From: Pseudorhizobium xiangyangii
Lineage (GTDB): Bacteria > Pseudomonadota > Alphaproteobacteria > Rhizobiales > Rhizobiaceae
DNA length: 64,000 nt
Assembly: GCF_020531965.1 (NCBI RefSeq)
Contig: NZ_JAJAWH010000010.1
Span: 118,001 to 182,000, forward strand
Reading direction: 5' to 3'
Numbering within the stretch: position 1 is the first letter of the stretch; each line of letters starts with the position of its first letter. Under the pieces are notes generated by a model. That model was not told the origin of the DNA, searched no databases, and saw only the letters and a list, made by a program, of their open reading frames with translations. A program made the translations under genes and the position numbers. Below, piece by piece: positions 38,550 to 47,670 of the stretch.

Positions 38550-39356
38550 TCAATCTGCCGGTTCGTCTGGCATGAACGTGCGCAGCTTGTCTAGAGCCAC
38601 TTCAGTTCCCGCAAGCAGTATTCCATGCGTGACGCTCTCGCGATTGTAGACGAGCCGATGCCCGTTCGTATCAACCAGAAGACCGCCGGCACGTTCCAGA
38701 ATGATGTCCGCAGCGGCGAGATCCCAGTCATGGGAGTTCCGCTTCACGATTGTCCCGTCGATGCTGCCATCGGCCGTCATCGCCAGCCTGTAGGCGAGCG
38801 ACGGGACATGGCGCACGCGACGGATCCCGTGCTGGTAGGACGGCGCCATCTTGTGAAGGAGATCTTCCGCGAGCGCCAACGTCAGCGGCAAGGAGGGGTC
38901 GGGATGGGAGACCTCGATCGGCTCGCCATTCTTCAACGCAGGTTGCCCGACGCTGGCCCAGAACTCCTCATCAAGAGCGGGTGCCACAAGGACCCCGGCG
39001 ACCGGCTGACCGCGATGGACCACAGCAACCGAAACGCACCAGGTTTTCTCGCCGGCTATGAACGCCCGCGTACCGTCGATCGGATCGACGACGAAGAGCG
39101 TCTCGCGCGTGAGGCGGGCGCTGTCGTCGTCCGTTTCCTCGGAGAGCCAACCGTAGTTCGGTCTTGCAGCCACCAGGAGCTTTTCAAGGCGGTCGTTGGC
39201 TGCAAAATCGGCAGCACTCACCGGCGATCGACCTTCGTTCTTCCACCAGACTTCAGGAGACTGGCCGAAATAGGAATGGGCGACCTTGCCCGCCTCCCTG
39301 GCAGCCTCCAGGATGAGCGCCAGATCCGCCTGCCAGTCGTGGCGGTCGCCATCCAT
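38550..39356 (-). CDS. Inositol monophosphatase-family phosphatase (CysQ-like)
   Basis: 268 residues. Li-sensitive phosphatase fold with metal-binding motifs SEETDDDSAR, VVDPIDGTRAFIAGE (about 91-105) and the C-terminal HDWDLAAADIILERAGG. Family members hydrolyse 3'-phosphoadenosine 5'-phosphate (CysQ), inositol phosphates or fructose-bisphosphate. The spacing best fits a 3'(2'),5'-bisphosphate nucleotidase, but substrate is not proven. The pmbA stop lies only 5 bp upstream, so the two are probably co-transcribed. Confidence 0.9.
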   Translation of the reverse strand: MDGDRHDWQADLALILEAAREAGKVAHSYFGQSPEVWWKNEGRSPVSAADFAANDRLEKLLVAARPNYGWLSEETDDDSARLTRETLFVVDPIDGTRAFIAGEKTWCVSVAVVHRGQPVAGVLVAPALDEEFWASVGQPALKNGEPIEVSHPDPSLPLTLALAEDLLHKMAPSYQHGIRRVRHVPSLAYRLAMTADGSIDGTIVKRNSHDWDLAAADIILERAGGLLVDTNGHRLVYNRESVTHGILLAGTEVALDKLRTFMPDEPAD

Positions 39357-39361
39357 TGGCG

Positions 39362-40708
39362 TCAGAGCCCGGCGAGGGTCATGCCCTCGATGGCTATCGT
39401 GGGAGACGCAATGCCGAACTTCCGGTCGATATCGTTTGCCGGCGTCAGGCGCATGAACATGTCCTTGAGGTTCGACGCGATCGTCACCCCGGAGACGGCG
39501 AAGGAAAGCTCGCCGTTCTCGATCCAGAACCCGGTGGCGCCACGGCTGTATTCGCCGGTGATCATGTTGACGCCCTGGCCGATCAGTTCGGTGACGTAGA
39601 AGCCGTTACCGATGCCGCGGATCATCTCCTCCGGAGAAATTTCGCCCGGCTCCAGCGCAAGGTTGGTCGAGGCCGGCGACACATTGGTGCCGCCGCGCAC
39701 ACCGCGGCCGTTGGTCGGAAGCCCCAGTTCTCGGCCTGTCCCCGTCGAAAGGAACCAGTGCTTAAGGACGCCGTCCTCGATCATCTCCAGGCGCTCGCCG
39801 GATACTCCCTCTCCGTCGAAGGGACGCGAGGAAGAACCGCGGACCACCAGCGGATCATCGGTAATAGTCAGGCCGGATTTCAGAACCTGCTCCCCCATCC
39901 TGTCGCGCAGGAAGCTGGTCTTGCGGGCGACCGCCGCGCCATTGATGGCTCCCGCGATGTGACCGACGAAGCCGCGCGCAATCCGCGGATCGAATACGAC
40001 GGTGACGTTGCTGACGGTATCCACTTGGCGGGGATTGATCCGTTTTACGACCCGTTCGCCGGCGCGCCGGCCGATAGTGCGGGCATCGTCCAGATCGGCG
40101 AAATAGAGGCGGCTGTCGAAGTCGTAGTCGCGCTCCATCTTCGTCCCCTCGCCGGCGATGACGCTTACCGAGCGGCCGAACCGGGAGGCCATGTAGCTGC
40201 CTGAAAATCCGTGCGAGGTAACAAGGACGAGGCCGCCCATGCCGCCCGAGGCGCCGGCACCCGAAGAACTTGTCACCCCGTCGACATCGAGAGCAGCCTG
40301 TTCCGTTTCCAGCGCGGCTTCGCGCAGGCTGTCGGTCGGCACATCCGTCGAGTCGAAGAGTTCGAGATCAGGATAGGTTCGCGCGAGATCCTTTTCGTCT
40401 GCAAGGCAGACGTAGGGATCCTCCGGCGAGACCCTGGCCATGGCGACGGCCCGCTCGGCGAGGGTCTTCATGTCGAAGCCCGGATTGGCCGAGACGCTCG
40501 CCACCCGGTTGCCGACGAAGACGCGCAGGGAGAAGTCGTCGCTCTCCGATGCTTCCGTGCCTTCCACCTTGCCGAGCCGCACGGTGACCGAGCGGGAGCG
40601 GGAGCGGACGACGACGGCATCGGCCTTGTCGGCACCCGCAGCTTTTGCCAGGTCTATCAGTTCGCTGGCGCGGGAGAGGAGAGTGTCAGAGTCAATCGCG
40701 GAGGTCAT
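39362..40708 (-). CDS. pmbA: TldD/PmbA family metallopeptidase, PmbA type
   Basis: 448 residues. Family landmarks: DADAVVVRSRSRSVTVRLGK-type N-terminus, VVFDPRIARGFVGH, GHIAGAINGAAVARKTSFL and the C-terminal EYSRGATGFWIENGELS. PmbA (TldE) works with TldD in a heterodimeric protease known for microcin and CcdA maturation; TldD carries the zinc site. No tldD is in the window. The start is ATG 40708 with AAAGG 5 nt upstream; the frame extends to 40876 but overlaps the divergent antiporter gene. Naming as pmbA is by similarity. Confidence 0.93.
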   Translation of the reverse strand: MTSAIDSDTLLSRASELIDLAKAAGADKADAVVVRSRSRSVTVRLGKVEGTEASESDDFSLRVFVGNRVASVSANPGFDMKTLAERAVAMARVSPEDPYVCLADEKDLARTYPDLELFDSTDVPTDSLREAALETEQAALDVDGVTSSSGAGASGGMGGLVLVTSHGFSGSYMASRFGRSVSVIAGEGTKMERDYDFDSRLYFADLDDARTIGRRAGERVVKRINPRQVDTVSNVTVVFDPRIARGFVGHIAGAINGAAVARKTSFLRDRMGEQVLKSGLTITDDPLVVRGSSSRPFDGEGVSGERLEMIEDGVLKHWFLSTGTGRELGLPTNGRGVRGGTNVSPASTNLALEPGEISPEEMIRGIGNGFYVTELIGQGVNMITGEYSRGATGFWIENGELSFAVSGVTIASNLKDMFMRLTPANDIDRKFGIASPTIAIEGMTLAGL

Positions 40709-40809
40709 TGTGTACCTTTCGTTGCCGCTCCATTTATTGTGCGGCATTGAAGGCATCAAGGCTTGCACGCTGATTCTTCCATACATAGATCCCGCAAGGT
40801 AGATTTCGC

Positions 40810-42603
40810 ATGACCGAAACCGGTTCACTTTTCTCGCAAATGCTGGTGCTTCTCGCGGGTGCCGTGATCGCAGCACCGATCTTCCGCAAGCTGGGGCTTG
40901 GGACGATACTCGGCTATCTGGCTGCAGGTGTCGTCATCGGACCGATCCTGCACGGGATCAGCGAGACGGAAGAAGTGCTGGATGTGGCGGAATTCGGCAT
41001 CGTTTTCCTGCTCTTCCTTATCGGCCTCGAGCTGAAGCCTTCCCGGCTCTGGCAGATGCGCGGTGACGTGTTCGGCCTGGGACCGGCACAGGTCATCCTT
41101 TCCGGCGTGGCCCTGACCGGCCTTGCGCTACTTGCCGACGTTACCGACTGGCGCGGCAGCATCATCATCGGCTTCGGCCTTGCTATGTCCTCGACCGCCT
41201 TCGCCATGCAGATCCTGAACGACGAGGGCGACCTCAACAGCCGATACGGGCAGCGCTCCTTCGCCATCCTGCTCTTCCAGGATCTGGCAATCGTGCCGCT
41301 CCTCGCCTTGATCAGCGTTCTTGCGACGGGTGTGGATGAGACCGGGCCATCCGCCATGAGCGGAATGGTCATCGCGATTGCCGCGATCGCGACAATGATA
41401 CTGGCCGGGCGCTATCTCCTGACCCCTCTCTTCCAGATCATTGCCCGCACCGGAGCGCGCGAGGTGATGATAGCGACCGCGCTCCTCATCGTCCTAGGAT
41501 CGGCCGCAGCGATGCATGCCGTCGGCCTGTCGATGGCCATGGGCGCTTTCCTGGCCGGCGTCATGCTGGCGGAATCCTCCTATCGCCACGAACTGGAGGC
41601 CGACATCGAGCCGTTTCGCGGCCTGTTGCTGGCGCTGTTCTTCATCGCCGTCGGCCTGTCGCTGGAGGTTCGGGTGCTGTGGGAGCAGCTTGGCTTCATC
41701 CTCATCGCGGTGCCGGTCTTCATGATCATCAAGGGTGCGATCATCTACGGCCTCTGCCGCCTTTTGAAGTCGCACCACAATGACGCCCTGCGGATCGCCT
41801 TCCTCCTCCCGCAGGGCGGCGAATTCGGTTTCGTGCTGTTCACGACCGCTACGGCGGCCGGCCTGCTTTCGTCCGCCACCGCGTCGCTCCTCATCGCCAT
41901 CGTCACCCTGTCCATGGCGCTGACGCCCCTCGGTGCGGTTATCTCCAAGAAGCTCCTGAAAGTGGAGCGAGAGGATCTCGACGAGGACTTCGAGGGCGCG
42001 GGCGCCGACGTGCTGATGATCGGGTTTTCACGCTTTGGCCAGATCGCCGCCCAGATCCTGCTTGCGGGCGGACGCCACGTGACGGTGATAGACGATTCCG
42101 CCGATCGCATCCGGCAGGCCGCCTCCTTCGGCTTCCGCATCTATTTCGGCGACGGCACCCGCAAGAATGTTCTACTGGCGTCGGGCATCGAGAGGGCGAA
42201 GATCGTCGCCGTGCTGACGCAGAACCGGCAGGTGACGGACAAGATCGTCGATCTCATCCGCTCCGAATTCCCCAACGTCCGGCTGTTCGTCCGCTCCTAC
42301 GATCGCATCCACACGATTTCGCTGCGCGGGCGAGGCGTGGACTACGAATTGCGCGAGACGCTGGAATCCGGCCTGCTGTTCGGGCGCAAGTCGCTGGAGG
42401 CACTGGGAATGAGCACGGCAGAGGCGGAAGCCATCGAGGACGATATTCGCAAGCGCGACGAGGACCGCCTGCTGATCCAGGCCGCCGAAGGCCTGGCCGC
42501 CGGTCGGCACATGCTCCATAACCGTCCGGTGAAGCCCGAGCCGCTGATCAAGCCGAAACACGTCTCGATGCCGGACGATCAGGAGCCCCGGGAAGCATCC
42601 TAG
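40810..42603 (+). CDS. CPA2-family monovalent cation:proton antiporter (Kef-like) with TrkA-N domain
   Basis: 597 residues: an N-terminal Na+/H+ exchanger-type membrane domain of about 12 helices (LVLLAGAVIAAPIFRKLGLG, GIVFLLFLIGLELKP, AFLAGVMLAESSYRHELEAD), then a cytoplasmic RCK/TrkA-N nucleotide-binding domain (GADVLMIGFSRFGQIAAQIL, a Rossmann GxGxxG-like loop in altered form) from about 400. Kef-type systems export K+ in exchange for H+. Specificity (K+ or Na+) is not readable. Its stop codon abuts the stop of the patatin gene. Divergent from pmbA. Confidence 0.92.
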   Translation: MTETGSLFSQMLVLLAGAVIAAPIFRKLGLGTILGYLAAGVVIGPILHGISETEEVLDVAEFGIVFLLFLIGLELKPSRLWQMRGDVFGLGPAQVILSGVALTGLALLADVTDWRGSIIIGFGLAMSSTAFAMQILNDEGDLNSRYGQRSFAILLFQDLAIVPLLALISVLATGVDETGPSAMSGMVIAIAAIATMILAGRYLLTPLFQIIARTGAREVMIATALLIVLGSAAAMHAVGLSMAMGAFLAGVMLAESSYRHELEADIEPFRGLLLALFFIAVGLSLEVRVLWEQLGFILIAVPVFMIIKGAIIYGLCRLLKSHHNDALRIAFLLPQGGEFGFVLFTTATAAGLLSSATASLLIAIVTLSMALTPLGAVISKKLLKVEREDLDEDFEGAGADVLMIGFSRFGQIAAQILLAGGRHVTVIDDSADRIRQAASFGFRIYFGDGTRKNVLLASGIERAKIVAVLTQNRQVTDKIVDLIRSEFPNVRLFVRSYDRIHTISLRGRGVDYELRETLESGLLFGRKSLEALGMSTAEAEAIEDDIRKRDEDRLLIQAAEGLAAGRHMLHNRPVKPEPLIKPKHVSMPDDQEPREAS

Positions 42604-43476
42604 TTATCTTGCGAGAAGGATCGCCTCGACGGCACGTTTCAGGTCCTCTTTCACGCTGTCCGCCTGGTCCAGGATCTCCTTTGCCTTCAGGAAGTCGAGG
42701 ACGCGGAACCTGTTGACCGGCGGGCGCAGGAAGATGTGCGGCGGTTGCAGCTTGAGCTTCAACGCCATGGCGGACTGCATCATCAATTGGCTGGCGCCGA
42801 ACATGCTGTCGATGCGTGTCGGAGGCGTCGAGCCGTCACCCTCCGGCGCGCCGATGACATCCACTCCGATGACGACATCGGCCAGACCCATCAGGTGTTC
42901 ATACGGCACCGGATTGAAGATGCCGCCGTCGATCATGATGCGGCCGTTGACCAGGATCGGCATGAAGATACCGGGAAGAGCCGCCGATGCGGCGATTGCC
43001 GTTCGCAGGTCCCCTTCCTCTATCACCACCTCCGCCTGGCCGTAGTAGTCCGTTGCCATGATCTTGAGCGGGATTTCGAGATCCGAGAAGTCGGACGGAA
43101 TTTGCTCCGGCAACAGCGCCTTCAGGATCAGTTCCAGATTGAAATGGCCGAACCGGAAGCCGCCAAGCTTGTCACGCATGGATGCGGGTCCGAGGCTCCA
43201 CAGCTTGTTCGCCAGATTGGCGCGATGGCCGATGGTCTCCAGCGTGAAGGCACGGATATCGCTGCCGGTCATTCCGGCCGCCATGCCGGCGCCCATGATG
43301 GCGCCGATGGAAGAGCCCGAGATGGCAACCGGCCGGATACCCAGCTCGTCGAGGGCTTCGATCACGCAGATATGGGAAATGCCCCGCGCGCCGCCGCCGC
43401 CGAAGGCAATCGCAAACGTAACGTCACCTTCATGCTTTGGCTCACCTACATCAGGCAGGGCGAGCTTGGTGTTCAT
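42604..43476 (-). CDS. Patatin-like phospholipase family protein
   Basis: 290 residues. Patatin lipase fold: oxyanion loop FGGGGARGISH, nucleophile elbow ISGSSIGAIMGAG (Gly-x-Ser-x-Gly) and catalytic Asp in IDGGIFNPVP. This Ser-Asp dyad supports lipid acyl hydrolase activity. No signal peptide, so probably cytoplasmic. ATG 43476 (MNTKLALP) is 2 bp from the rsmD stop, so it is likely translated from the same mRNA as rsmD. Terminates convergently with the antiporter with no gap. Substrate unknown. Confidence 0.92.
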   Translation of the reverse strand: MNTKLALPDVGEPKHEGDVTFAIAFGGGGARGISHICVIEALDELGIRPVAISGSSIGAIMGAGMAAGMTGSDIRAFTLETIGHRANLANKLWSLGPASMRDKLGGFRFGHFNLELILKALLPEQIPSDFSDLEIPLKIMATDYYGQAEVVIEEGDLRTAIAASAALPGIFMPILVNGRIMIDGGIFNPVPYEHLMGLADVVIGVDVIGAPEGDGSTPPTRIDSMFGASQLMMQSAMALKLKLQPPHIFLRPPVNRFRVLDFLKAKEILDQADSVKEDLKRAVEAILLAR

Positions 43477-43478
43477 CG

Positions 43479-44039
43479 CTATTGCGGCTGGTAGCGGAAG
43501 AAGTGCATGCGCGTATCGCCGAACAGGCGTTGATCGAGCAGAACGAAAGCAGCGTCGACAATCGGGTCGACGTCGGCTTGCTCCTCGAGGATTGCCAACG
43601 CACCCGGGGCAAGCCATCCGCCCGCGTGGGCCGCCTGCATGGCGGTCTCGCCGAGCTTCTTACCATAAGGCGGATCGGCAAAAAGCAGGTGGAAGGGCTC
43701 GATATTCCCCGAGCTACCGAGCTTGGTGGCGTCCCGGCGAAGGATGCGTGCACGCCCGTGCAGTCCAAAATTGTCGATATTCTCCCAGAGGAGGCCGCGA
43801 CCCTCGACGCTGTTTTCGACGAACAGCGCATGCCGGCAACCGCGCGAAAGGGCCTCGAGGCCGATTGCGCCGGTACCGGCAAAAAGATCGATCACGCGCG
43901 TCTGCTGGACAGCTTCCGGGTAGACGTGACCGATGATGTTGAACAAGCTCTCACGCGTCCGGTCGATGGTCGGCCGGATGTCGTTCGATTTGGGCGCGGC
44001 CAGGGTGCGGCCGCGGAATTCACCCCCAACGATCCGCAT
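43479..44039 (-). CDS. rsmD: 16S rRNA (guanine-966-N2)-methyltransferase
   Basis: 186 residues; methylates G966 of 16S rRNA. Starts MRIVGGEFRGRTLAAP, motif I VIDLFAGTGAIGLEALSRG, catalytic motif LFADPPYGKKLGE (DPPY, the NPPY-type exocyclic amine motif). Full family length. It lies 6 bp after the rluB stop on the minus strand and just before the patatin gene, forming an rRNA-modification run with rluB. Confidence 0.96.
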   Translation of the reverse strand: MRIVGGEFRGRTLAAPKSNDIRPTIDRTRESLFNIIGHVYPEAVQQTRVIDLFAGTGAIGLEALSRGCRHALFVENSVEGRGLLWENIDNFGLHGRARILRRDATKLGSSGNIEPFHLLFADPPYGKKLGETAMQAAHAGGWLAPGALAILEEQADVDPIVDAAFVLLDQRLFGDTRMHFFRYQPQ

Positions 44040-44045
44040 CGTCTC

Positions 44046-46295
44046 TTATCCTCGGGGTGTGCGTGGCTTGCCACCGGACGGGCGACCGCCTGAGGCAGGA
44101 CGCCCACCGGGCTTTCCACCGCCAGCTGGCTTTCCACGTCCACCGGAAGGCTTGCCGCCGAACGACTTGCCACCACCTGGCTTGCCACCAAAGGATTTTC
44201 CACCACCCGGCTTGCCGCCAAATGGCTTTCCACCGCGGGGCTTGTCGCCGAATGGTTTGTCGCCTGCCGGACGATCGCCACGAGGACGATCACCTTCGGT
44301 ACGTGGCCTGCGATCGCCCTGCGGCCTGTCGGAGAACGGACGGTCGCTACGAGCCGGACGGTCACCGAACGATCTCTCGCCACGAGGACGGTCAGACCGC
44401 GCCTCCGCGGAAAACGGCTTGCTCCGCGGCCGATCACCTTCGGCGCGTGGCTTGCGATCGCCTTGCGGCCTGTCGGAGAACGGACGGTCGCTACGAGCCG
44501 GACGGTCACCGAACGATCTCTCGCCACGGGGACGATCAGACCGTCCCTCTGCGGAAAACGGCTTGCCCCGTGGCCGATCACCTTCGGCGCGTGGCTTGCG
44601 ATCGCCTTGCGGCCTGTCGGAGAACGGACGGTCGCTACGAGCCGGACGGTCACCGAATGGTCTCTCGCCACGAGGACGGTCAGACCGTCCCTCTGCGGAA
44701 AACGGCTTGCCCCGCGGCCTATCACCTTCGGTGCGTGGCTTGCGATCGCCGCGCGGCTTGTCGGAGAAAGATCGTTCGCCGCGTGGCCTGTCGCCGGAGG
44801 AACGCTCGCCACCACTCCGGGCGGGGCGGTCACCGCCACGATCCGGCCGGTCGCCGAAGGAGCGCTTGCGGCCGAAATCGCCACCCTTTTCATCGCGTCC
44901 CTCGGGCGGTGAATCGGCGCGGATCCAGTCGCTGTCATCGTCCGCCCGCTTCACAATCACCGGTCGGTCGTTCTGCGGCTTCGGCTTGTCGAACAGGCGT
45001 TCGGCATCCGCGCGGGCGGAAGATTTCCTGGCCTTGTTTTCCGTCGTCGGGCGAGCGCCCGGCGCCATCCACACGTTGGCGGTGCGGCTCGTGCCCATCG
45101 GAGGACGCTTCTTCGGCTTGTCGTCGTCGAAGCTTTGCTCATCGCGCCCGCGTGCGCCAAAGGACTTGCCGCCAAAGGGCTTGCCTGCAGGCTTGCGATC
45201 GCCGGACCGGGTGTCCGGGCGCGCAAAATCACCACCGCGACGGTCGTCACGCTTCTTTTCGCCGGACCAAGCAGACCGCTCCCGCGTATCGCTTTTCGCA
45301 GGGCGCTCCGTCTCCGCCGGTTCGTCACCAGCCGTCTCGTTGTAGATCGGCGCGTCGAAATTCGCCTTGGCGTCCTCGATCAGGCGAGGACCCAACTGGT
45401 CGCGCAATGTGCGGCCGCGCACCTCGATAACCTGTCCTTCCGGAAGGTCGCCAAGCTGGAACGGGCCATAGGAGATACGTATCAGGCGGTTGACCTCGAG
45501 GCCGAGCACGCCGAGCACGTTCTTGATCTCGCGGTTCTTGCCTTCGCGCAGACCCATGGTGATCCAGACATTGTGTCCCTGCTGGCGGTCGAGCGTAGCC
45601 TCGATCGAGCCATAGAGCACGCCGTCGACGGCAATGCCGTCCTTCAGCTTGTCCAGGTCTTCCTGTTTGACATCGCCGTACGCACGCACGCGGTAGCGGC
45701 GCAGCCATCCGGTCGTCGGCAACTCCAGCACGCGGGACAGCCCGCCATCATTCGTCAGCAGCAGCAGTCCCTCGGTGTTGATGTCGAGGCGGCCGATGGA
45801 CAGAACGCGCGGAAGACCTTCCGGGAGGTTGTCGAAAACGGTGGCTCGACCTTCCGGATCGGAGTTGGTCGTCACCAGACCGGCCGGCTTGTGATAGAGC
45901 CAGAGACGGGTGCGCTCGATGCCGCGGATCGGCATGCCGTCCACCTCGATCTGGTCGGCCAGGGTGGCATTCACCACCGGTGTCTCCAGAACCTGCCCGT
46001 TCAGCCGCACGCGGCCTTCCATGATCATCCGCTCGACATCGCGGCGGGAGGCGACGCCGACACGCGCCAGGATCTTCGAGATGCGCTCCGGCTTTGCCGA
46101 TGCGTCGGCCGCGACCGTGGCAGGGCGTTCCCTGGGAGCCTTCGGCGATTGTTCCGCACCGAATTTATCGGGGCCGGGTTTCCTCGGCTTCAGCCCAGCC
46201 TTGGCCGAAAAGGCGGGCTTGGCAGAGGCTCTGGGCTTGGTCTCGCGGTCGAAGGGCTTGGCTACGCCGCGCTTCGGCTTGTCTTTAGGTGTCAT
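44046..46295 (-). CDS. rluB: 23S rRNA pseudouridine synthase RluB/RsuA type with long repetitive C-terminal tail
   Basis: 749 residues against about 290 for E. coli RluB. Basic N-terminal arm, S4 RNA-binding domain (about 70-118), catalytic domain with IGRLDINTEGLLLLTNDGG (catalytic Asp171) and LREGKNREIKNVL. From about 312 the tail is Arg/Gly/Pro/Lys/Asp/Ser-rich, with about three copies of a 48-residue unit (GRSDRPRGERPFGDRPARSD as its start) and then GGKPFGGKPGGGKSFGG repeats. It makes pseudouridine in 23S rRNA. The tail is probably disordered and RNA-binding. Long basic tails occur in other rhizobial RluB proteins, but the exact repeat is strain-variable. Divergent from tadA. Confidence 0.94.
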   Translation of the reverse strand: MTPKDKPKRGVAKPFDRETKPRASAKPAFSAKAGLKPRKPGPDKFGAEQSPKAPRERPATVAADASAKPERISKILARVGVASRRDVERMIMEGRVRLNGQVLETPVVNATLADQIEVDGMPIRGIERTRLWLYHKPAGLVTTNSDPEGRATVFDNLPEGLPRVLSIGRLDINTEGLLLLTNDGGLSRVLELPTTGWLRRYRVRAYGDVKQEDLDKLKDGIAVDGVLYGSIEATLDRQQGHNVWITMGLREGKNREIKNVLGVLGLEVNRLIRISYGPFQLGDLPEGQVIEVRGRTLRDQLGPRLIEDAKANFDAPIYNETAGDEPAETERPAKSDTRERSAWSGEKKRDDRRGGDFARPDTRSGDRKPAGKPFGGKSFGARGRDEQSFDDDKPKKRPPMGTSRTANVWMAPGARPTTENKARKSSARADAERLFDKPKPQNDRPVIVKRADDDSDWIRADSPPEGRDEKGGDFGRKRSFGDRPDRGGDRPARSGGERSSGDRPRGERSFSDKPRGDRKPRTEGDRPRGKPFSAEGRSDRPRGERPFGDRPARSDRPFSDRPQGDRKPRAEGDRPRGKPFSAEGRSDRPRGERSFGDRPARSDRPFSDRPQGDRKPRAEGDRPRSKPFSAEARSDRPRGERSFGDRPARSDRPFSDRPQGDRRPRTEGDRPRGDRPAGDKPFGDKPRGGKPFGGKPGGGKSFGGKPGGGKSFGGKPSGGRGKPAGGGKPGGRPASGGRPSGGKPRTPRG
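44287..44770 (-). repeat. Tandem 144-bp direct repeats encoding the rluB tail
   Basis: The hexamer CGATCG in its family context recurs at 44311, 44455, 44599 and 44743, exactly 144 bp apart, and the intervening sequence is nearly identical (GGCCTGTCGGAGAACGGACG follows each of the first three). The unit is a multiple of three, so copies keep frame. Such repeats can expand or contract by slippage or recombination. Confidence 0.9.
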
Positions 46296-46442
46296 TTGTT
46301 GTTTGCCTGAAGCGTAATGTCGAACGGAAACATCCGGACATTCGTGTTGACTGAGGTGCGTATGGCTCTCCGCGATGCGGAGGAAGGCTTTGTTCGCTTC
46401 CTACCAGTTCGCGTGAGCCGGGTTAAGAGGAAATCGCCGAGA

Positions 46443-46898
46443 ATGGCCAAGAACGATGGTTTCATGGCGCAAGCTTTGCAAGAAGCGCGCATTGCGGCCG
46501 AACGGGGAGAGATCCCGGTTGGCGCCGTGCTGGTGGTGGACGGCGAGATTGTCGCCCGCTCGGGCAATCGCACCCGCGCCGACAACGACGTTACCGCCCA
46601 TGCGGAAATTGCCGTCATTCGGGATGCATCTAAGCGTCTGGGACAGGAGCGTCTGGCAGGCGCGGATCTCTATGTAACGCTGGAACCCTGCACAATGTGC
46701 GCCGGCGCCATTTCCTTCGCCCGTATCCGCAGGCTCTATTACGGCGCCGAAGACCCGAAGGGCGGCGCCGTGGACAACGGCGTCAGGTTCTATCGGCAGC
46801 CGACGTGCCATCACGTGCCGGATGTCTATTCAGGCCTCTTCGAAACAGAAGCGGCTGCCATGCTCGTGCAGTTCTTCAAATCTCGCAGGGAAAGCTGA
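46443..46898 (+). CDS. tadA: tRNA-specific adenosine deaminase
   Basis: 151 residues. Zinc-dependent deaminase converting A34 to inosine in tRNA-Arg(ACG). Active site: HAEIAV (His53, Glu55) and PCTMCAGA (Cys83, Cys86); the VDNGVRFY and FFKSRR-type end are as in TadA. Start ATG 46443 (MAKNDGFMAQ) matches family length; the frame is open upstream to 46317. Converges with the lipoprotein gene at a 5-bp gap. Confidence 0.95.
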   Translation: MAKNDGFMAQALQEARIAAERGEIPVGAVLVVDGEIVARSGNRTRADNDVTAHAEIAVIRDASKRLGQERLAGADLYVTLEPCTMCAGAISFARIRRLYYGAEDPKGGAVDNGVRFYRQPTCHHVPDVYSGLFETEAAAMLVQFFKSRRES

Positions 46899-46903
46899 GA
46901 GGC

Positions 46904-47530
46904 TTACTGGAAGGGCTTCCACCAGCTCGACGTCTGCTTGGCCGCCTGTGCTTCCTTCTTGCGGCGGCGCTCCTTCTGGAGCTCCGGTTCGCCCAGATCG
47001 GCAAGTTCAGCGGAATCGACAGCGCGATATTGCACCGGAGGATCGGTCAACGAACGGCGGCGCCCCTGTGTCACGTCGGTGCCTTCTGCGTTCTGCTTGG
47101 CCTGACGGAAGGCTTCCCACTTTTCGGATTCCGTCATCTGGCCCGCCTTCCCCTTGCCCGCGAGCAGAGGCGAACGATACCGCGGATTGTTCTCGTTTTC
47201 GGTGGCTTCCTGGCGAAGACGCTGACGTGTCTCCTCGGGCGATTCCACCCAGCCCGGATTGTTCTCGCGGCTGGCGAGCGATGTCTGCGGTGGCGGGAGC
47301 GATCTGTCCTGGGCCGCGACAACGAGGCCGGGGCGAGGGTTGTACTTGACGTCGCGCTTTTCCTGGGTGCCACCCAGCGAAACCGCGGATGCCAGGTCGT
47401 TGCCCAACTGCTCCATGGCAGGGGTGCCCGTCCCGTAGGTCGGACTTCCCATGCAACCCGAAAGGGACAGCACTCCGGCCATCATACCGGCTACGCTGTA
47501 AGCAGCGCGAAACCCATGCGACGTCTTCAT
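46904..47530 (-). CDS. Predicted lipoprotein, unknown function
   Basis: 208 residues. A lipoprotein signal peptide ends in the lipobox LSLSGC (MMAGVLSLSGCMGSP), so Cys should be lipidated. The mature part is hydrophilic and Arg/Gln/Glu rich (RQRLRQEATENENNPRYRS, KERRRKKEAQAAKQ), with little regular hydrophobicity. No domain recognised. ATG 47530 follows GGAAGGG by 5 nt. Alone between tadA (convergent) and ileS (same strand). Conserved or strain-specific status cannot be judged here. Confidence 0.78.
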   Translation of the reverse strand: MKTSHGFRAAYSVAGMMAGVLSLSGCMGSPTYGTGTPAMEQLGNDLASAVSLGGTQEKRDVKYNPRPGLVVAAQDRSLPPPQTSLASRENNPGWVESPEETRQRLRQEATENENNPRYRSPLLAGKGKAGQMTESEKWEAFRQAKQNAEGTDVTQGRRRSLTDPPVQYRAVDSAELADLGEPELQKERRRKKEAQAAKQTSSWWKPFQ

Positions 47531-47670
47531 TAAACCCTTCCAGCGGCGCCCGTCCTTCGACGCCTTCAGATCTTCATCTCGATTTCGGCCTGAAGTAGAA
47601 TTCCGGCCAATTTCGGGCAGATGTACCGGATGACGCGTCAAAGCGCAATCATCCGGTCAAAGCCCAACCC

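Noticed and set aside
44287-44770. CRISPR-like array
   Set aside because: Repeats are 144 bp, contiguous and in frame with rluB; there are no short repeats with unique spacers and no cas genes.
43933-45345. Pro/Arg/Ser-rich frame antisense to the rluB tail
   Set aside because: Its repeats are the mirror image of the rluB 144-bp repeats; the coding strand is rluB.
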